A program made the translations under genes and the position numbers. From Platerodrilus igneus (taxonomy: Eukaryota > Arthropoda > Insecta > Coleoptera > Lycidae), in assembly GCA_036346225.1 (NCBI GenBank), contig JARFIW010000831.1, forward strand, positions 2,542,001 to 2,606,000: a stretch of DNA of 64,000 nt, written 5' to 3'. The notes beneath the pieces are model-generated. The model did not search any database, was not told the origin of the DNA, and saw nothing but the letters and a program-made list of their open reading frames with translations. Shown here one piece after another: positions 58,251 through 64,000 of this stretch. Numbering within the stretch: position 1 is the first letter of the stretch; each line of letters opens with the position of its first letter.

Positions 58251-61200
58251 AGTTCTTGTTATCGTCAAATCTAAGATAGAACAGCAGAATTTTAAAACTT
58301 TTCAAAGATATGGTTTTTGTAAATATTGAATGGTCCAAAGAATTGTTGGAAAATACGTAAAGCATATTTTAATATGAAGATTCTATATTTAAAAATAGGA
58401 TTAAAAAGTGCAAGTAAAGCTGTTATTTCAACAATATTTGTACTTCTACAGCTCGAGGCATTTGTTGAATCAAATAGCTTTTCTTCCATAGAAATAATTT
58501 TTAGGTTTATTTTTATTATAATTTCTTCAAGCATCTCATTATATATCAATAAATCGAAATATTTGACTTTGAGAATCTATTTACTAGATTCCTACTAAAC
58601 GCATGCACTTAGGCCTGTTAAACCTCTGATTATATTGTTTTCAGGTTCTTATATTTCATACATTTTCAGTAACCTTCACTGAAAATCACTTTTTCATTTG
58701 AATACATATACATAATCTATTTTTGGTTATAGGCTTTAAGTTTTTTCATCTAACTCTAAAAGTTCTTCGTCATAGTTGGATAATATGTTGGTGCATTACC
58801 TACTCGGTGTTTTATTCCGAGTTATCAATAACATCTTCATCACTCTTGTCGGAAATAAATTTTCATTAGGATTATCAAATTTAGACATTACACCTTGTAC
58901 TAACTATACAATATAACATATTTTATTTTTGTGTTAAGTTTAACTAAACTGAAATTGTAAATTCATGTTTCTACATAATGTTGATTACTAACATGTAGTT
59001 CACATTATGTGCAATGTATAGTCAAGTAGATGTTTGATATACTCAACGTTTACATGTAGCCATTTATAGTATATAATAGCTTTACAAATGTTTAGGAATA
59101 ATTGATTCAAATTCTGTAACAACAATAACATATTTTCGACTTTTATGGATTAGATTAGATTTTAAATTACATGTATACATATGAACACAAGTAAATAGCA
59201 GATATGCTTCATATGTTTGAAACATATAACGTTTAATGTAGGATTTATAGTATATAACAGTAAAGTAATTATCGCAATAACGATTTATGATAGATAGACT
59301 ATCCAACAGCAAGATTACTATGAAGAAAAGCTAAAGTGTATCTTCAAGCAAAGCTAGTTGAACAGTATGCATCTGAATGTTTGTGGAATATTGCTCTGGG
59401 TGGAACATGAGCTGTGGGTCGGGGTTGAATTGCGACCACAAATATAAAGAATAAGGCGCCACCGTATTTTTCTATACAGAGAAGACCTTACTCAAGTCCC
59501 TTGTACAAGGCTAATGCGGAAACCTTTATGCTATAACCGCTATACAATTTATTAAAGACCACATAATCCCTAAAGTTTCTTACCTTATGGCTCAACCTTG
59601 ACCTTAGTAATCCTCTGCAACACCTGTGAACAGACTAAACAAAGAAAAGCACTGTTTGTGCATTCATACTCAAAAATTTTTAAATTCAATTGGAATCATC
59701 TTTCATTCATCCTAAATAAAAAGAATAGTCTTTTGTTCGAAAATAAAAATCTATTCCTCTAGTATTCAATTATGTGCTTTTATACAAAATTTCTTTCTTT
59801 CTTTATATCATGATTAATTTAATTTGTGAAAAATTATTTACAAAGGCACTGGATAAAATCAGTACCAATCATATTAAATGTGGTTTTATTTAACAAATTG
59901 ACAAAGCATAAAGTTGCTTTCTAAATTGTTGCTTATTGATAACAAAAATGTTAATTAGGGTAGATCTACCTTAACCTTACAATGGATAATTCCAAATAAG
60001 TATGAATGAAATATCAAACATAGAAATTCAATTTTTAAGTTCTCATAAATGTAAGAATTCACTTTCTCTAACACGTAATGACATCTTCTGTTATTTCATT
60101 GAATTAATAAAAGAATGATGTAAGTAAAAGTTACAGATTCCTATTGCTTAATATTGAAAAATATAATTGTGGTCTGTCCTTGACCTATTTAGAAGTTTAC
60201 ACAACTTGATTAAACAAAAATTTATCTCGTTACTACGTCCATAGTTCAACTAACATACGAAAACAATTTTTCTACATACCAGAACTCTGTCTGAAAAATA
60301 CCATAAAGGAATCTTACGTCAGCATTGAAATACGGAAATCTCCAATTTCGAACAAATAATTGTACTGCATACTGAAAATCACATTACTCGGCATCCATTC
60401 TGAGTAATTAAATTCCGCCAGGACCACACCAAGAACAAAGCGTAAAAACCATATTTCTTCTTGCTTTTAATCAAAAATAACGTAAACCAGTCTCCTGATT
60501 ACCAATCTGCATGTTAATTTAAAGATGCTTTATATGTACATTAAACCACGAAAACCATCAAATGATGCTTGATAATTTAACCTGAATACTATCTGTATAA
60601 TTTCATGTTATATATAAATAAAGTTGCTTTATGTAATTTAAATTGAATACCATTTATAAATAAATTGCACTGAAAATTTTTAATTAATATCGTTACAGAA
60701 TCAGATTTTTACTTACTGTTACCACGGCCTTTCAACCAAAAAATCTTTCGTCATCTGCGAGCTGTTCCAACAAAATGGACTATCAAAAATACCTCTCGGA
60801 GATGACATTCTCCTAACAGAACTTAATCCGTACGTGCTTCCAACACGAAAAACAGCAAAAAACCATTGTTTCTAAGAACAATTCGACCTGCTTTCACCAC
60901 AGCTGTGTTAGAAGTGTCGTCAAGCGAGTTGCTGCCCGGTAACAACGTTACTTCGCAATTTCTTAATAGATGGAGCTCTAGGAATGATACTTAATAGAAG
61001 CTTTTATTTTGTCACCGTGGAAATTAAATTTTAATTTGAACTGAATGCTAATACTTTATTGGGCAATAGGTAATATTTAATCAATGGATTGAATAGCATT
61101 ATTATGCATTATATTATTTATTATTAAATAAAGGGATTAATTATACGAACATATCTAGGTAGAAAATAAAATTGCTACAACAGTTCAAACACATTGGTGG

Positions 61201-61339
61201 ATTGCCGTCGTAGCTGTCACAGTAGCGTTATTCACTTGGTCTTTGCAGTTACTTCTTTAGTACCTCTTTCCTTTTGCATTACCTCATAGCATGAAAAACA
61301 GTTTTACGATTTTGTATTATGTTTCCCTCAAGTATCTTC
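58251..61339. other. AT-rich intergenic DNA, nothing recognised
   Basis: About 3 kb without a named element or gene. The overlapping frames at 58292-58598 are low-complexity Ile/Lys/Phe-rich and unconvincing. A GC-richer patch at 60840-60970 (ACCACAGCTGTG, GTTGCTGCCCGGTAACAAC) could be a promoter or exon but has no supporting frame. Confidence 0.4.
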
Positions 61340-62905
61340 AATTTGTGGCTCATTTTTCTTCTTGCTCTTTGGTTTTCTTGTACATTTTGGTGGTTCTCTA
61401 CTTCTGTGCTTTTATAATCAAGAAGTTTGTTTATAAGTTGTTCTCAAAATTGTAAAATGTCCATTTTTTTTGTTACTCTTATTATATACTACCCACGAAT
61501 TAACTACACTGTTTCCGAAAATGATTTCAAAGACAGCCTTCTTATGCCTCTTGATAATTTTTCGAAGACAAGTGTAATATTAAGACATTTGATCCTAAAC
61601 ATTTACTCCCTTTTTAGCCTTATTATAATCTATAACCGATCTTGATTTCGCTACATCTTGACCGCACCTATTTTGTAAACCAGTAGAAATTAATTCATCC
61701 ATATGTTTGTGCAAAGTGCTTAGCATCAGGATTGATCTTTTGTCTTGCCACTTTAAAAGTCGTACCCCTTTGGTATTTTCCTTTCAAATATTTCACCTTT
61801 TTTGACATAAATCTTTTGGATTGTTTTTCCTATTACTCCTCAAAGTGCCACATACGCAGGTATTGTTCTGTAGAAGATATTTGGCTAATGCTTTTGTACG
61901 CCGTCATTGTTACCACAATATATGCTGAGGTTGTATGTGTATCCTTCAGGTGTGCTCATCTTATATACTTTAATCCCATATTTACGTGATTTAGCTGGAC
62001 AACAAGTTGGCATCATGGTGTCATCGATGATCATCTCTTTGCTAGGCTTCAGAATCCTCTGAAAATTGCCTATAATTCGATCTAAAATAATTCTAAATTT
62101 AGTTAATCTGTCAGTATTTTGAGGAGTTGCATTATTTGAAAAATGAATAAACTGTAGCAGGAAGTAGAATCGGTCATGTTTCATACTTCTTCGTATAACG
62201 CTATTTGCATACATTTTATTTTTGGACCAACAGAGACGAATCTTTGGTAGATAATTTATGCATTGTATGATCAAAATGTCGAAAAACTTTCGAACTTTGT
62301 TGCTGCCCGTGTCTCTCCATTGATGGATAAGTGATTGTTGGGATACATTACGACTTTGAATATATTGTAATGTGTACCTGTTTGTGTCTTCTGCTATTAT
62401 TGTCTATGAACACCCGATTTTGTATGAACTGGAAACATCTGATTTAGTTGTGGATTATAAAAAAATGGAAAATCGTTTAAAGACATTTCCACAAAGGCCC
62501 TAAGTAACAAGTGCTATATTCTCATCTGAATCATTACTGGAGTTCTGGTTTGATGGATGTCTTTATCGCTAACCTCATCATTACTATCCTGAGAATCTGT
62601 AGGTTTATAGGAATTTTCTGAACCTTCAAATGGATCGCTTTCCTCATCTGACGACTCAGAAAAGTGTTGTTGATCATTTATATCGCTAAAAGAACATCTG
62701 TAGGTTTCTATTGTTTTAATACTAATTTCGCTTCTGGCATTCCTGCACCCCTGGTGGATTCTTCTAACATATCTGTTGGGGTTGAAGCAAATTCATTTAC
62801 TGTACTACTCATATTTGCTGTACCAATAAACTAGAAGATACAATGCTCTTTACAGATTTTGTGACTTTCTTAGCAGCAAGCAAAATTCGTTCGGTTCTGG
62901 TGGCC
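61340..62905 (-). pseudogene. piggyBac transposase pseudogene
   Basis: From about 62905 on the minus strand: an acidic N-terminal stretch (FSDINDQQHFSESSDEESDP, FEGSENSYKPTDSQDSND); then the open frame 62274-61885 with YANSVIRRSMKHDRFYFLL, DRLTKFRIILDRIIGNFQRI, SKEMIIDDTMMP (first catalytic Asp region) and RKYGIKVYKMSTPEGYTYNL. Next come KYLLQNNTCVCGTLRSNRKN, LKWQDKRSILMLSTLHK, SVIDYNKAKKGVNV-DQMS (third Asp region), YYTCLRKIIKRHKKAVFEII and GNSVVNSWVVYN. The segment normally holding the second Asp (DNFYTS) between IYCG and KYLLQN is missing. Several stops follow. It is a dead copy of a DDE_Tnp_1_7 transposase; the TTAA-flanked ends were not found. Confidence 0.88.
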
Positions 62906-63878
62906 ATTTTTCAAGCACAATCTTTTGTAAAAGGTACTTATCTGCCATTATACCATTATAAGTATCGTATTTACAAGCAATTATTTTCTCACTCAAAAAA
63001 TTATTTTATTGAATACTTACATGGAATTCTTTATTTATGTAAAATTATATTGTATCATTCGCCTTCACTGGTAGCAAAAGACCGCCATGTGCGACAATTG
63101 TGAGAAACGAGTACTTTTGCTATAGGCAATGCATGTGCCATTGGTGGCGCACTACAGCCACAAACTAGAAATTTTAGTTAAGAGCTGCACGACAACATCA
63201 GCTAAAAATAATAACAATTCAATATGTCTGTAAAAAAAAAAATCTATGCCACGAACGTGTTAAATGAGACTTAGTACGTAAAGCACCCTGAAAGATTTAT
63301 AGAAGTTTTGGTTGTTTACATTTTAAAACGTGGCTATTTCAACGTAATATTAAATTAGGATACATCACTAAACAGGAAGGCACCTAGTATATTAAATACA
63401 AGGAGTAATTACAATTGGAACTTTACACTTTTCGTATTAAATTTAGAAAAATACAGATAGATGTCGATAGATCATTGACCATATGAAAGTTTATTTGTTC
63501 ACATTCACACTAGTTCAAAATAAACCATTGAACCATGGAACTAGATCGGCACACCCTATACAACCACAATAATCGTAAATTACAACTATAAAAAATGTGT
63601 TGCAGGTTGCAGGTTTCGGTATCCAATATGAAAGTGTGGGAACAAGATGACCATTTGCATAAATAGAGTTACATTGAGCTTGAAAATCGAGCAGTTAGAC
63701 GCACTATCTCTTGAGAACGAAAAATTTATAAAACCGACGAATCATAAAAAAGATGAAAATCATTTTCAGTTATTTACGACCAAGCAGCAGAGCAGAGTAC
63801 GAAGTCGATTGACACGCGAGCATTACTGGGCGGATAAGATTGTACATCAGGTAGTAATAGTTGTGGTATTAAAAACCA
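62906..63878. other. Intergenic DNA before the right-edge SINE
   Basis: No gene recognised. The open frame 63647-63919 runs into the SINE and is not supported. Confidence 0.35.
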
Positions 63879-64000
63879 GGATGGCTCCATGGCTTAATTG
63901 GTTCGCACTTGACTGCTAAGCGTAAGGTTCCAGATTCGATTCCTGACACGGGCCTCTTGAAAAATGTTAGGCTAGAATTTTTCACAAAAAATCGCTCATT
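63879..64000 (+). mobile_element. tRNA-type SINE, cut by window edge
   Basis: Begins GGATGGCTCCATGGCTTAATTGG (box A region), has box B-like AGATTCGATTCCT near 63931, then CTTGAAAAATGTTAGGCTAG as in the SINEs at 50705 and 5689. The element continues past the window end. Confidence 0.8.

Noticed and set aside
60840..60970. X-box or promoter of a ciliary-type gene
   Set aside because: GTTGCTGCCCGGTAAC has the wrong half-site spacing for an RFX X-box, and no coding frame is nearby.
63647..63919. 90-codon frame at the right edge
   Set aside because: Its end lies in the SINE and the remainder shows no recognisable domain or conservation cue.

Overview
The window is eukaryotic, AT-rich, repeat-laden DNA from an insect, probably a beetle. 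The key clue is a spliced neuropeptide gene at 11912-12292. It encodes a sulfakinin precursor whose two peptides both end in DYGHLRF-amide; I recall the Met-to-Leu change mainly from beetle sulfakinins, so the order is an inference. Nothing bacterial is present. The 134-codon frame at 46047-46451 is the only other possible host coding region, and I cannot name it.

Nearly everything else I can support is mobile DNA, mostly broken and often nested. From left to right: an LTR-like repeat (2160-2734, minus); a 5'-truncated tRNA-type SINE (5689-5939); a decayed Jockey/CR1-like LINE with an FP-like ORF1, endonuclease and reverse transcriptase pieces (6290-10121) split by about 1.9 kb of unknown DNA; a Penelope-like end repeat (10140-10240); the sulfakinin gene behind a tandem 192-bp upstream repeat with CACGTG boxes; a hammerhead ribozyme with all core residues (13041-13082, minus); LTR-leader-like DNA with a triplicated motif (17218-17397); a mariner-family element with 296-bp terminal repeats (19539-23720) interrupted by a 2.2-kb solo-LTR-like insertion; a fold-back element (25500-26547); two Tc1/mariner transposase fragments (26594-26995, 28080-28345); a nearly complete Merlin transposase pseudogene (29245-30047) abutted by a solo LTR (30054-30590); and an RTE-like LINE (31770-36249) split by a 1.8-kb solo LTR.

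From 36286 to 42940 lies a very recent head-to-tail duplication of a 3.33-kb unit carrying a Merlin fragment and a large inverted repeat. It is followed by a second solo LTR (43723-44261, minus), a fold-back derivative of the mariner (44341-45539), a second RTE copy (47935-51275, minus) with a SINE in its 5' region, a third RTE fragment (55780-57326) holding a piece of another LINE, a Penelope-like inverted repeat (57908-58250), a piggyBac pseudogene (61340-62905, minus) and the start of a third SINE at the right edge.

The most interesting object is at 51362-55506. Long degenerate terminal inverted repeats (about 370-450 bp) enclose the remains of one minus-strand gene for a protein family I know only as an uncharacterised, multi-copy family in arthropods and cnidarians. 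Its conserved acidic residues suggest an RNase H-like fold. I propose it is the transposase of a DNA transposon group that is undescribed, or at least not known to me.
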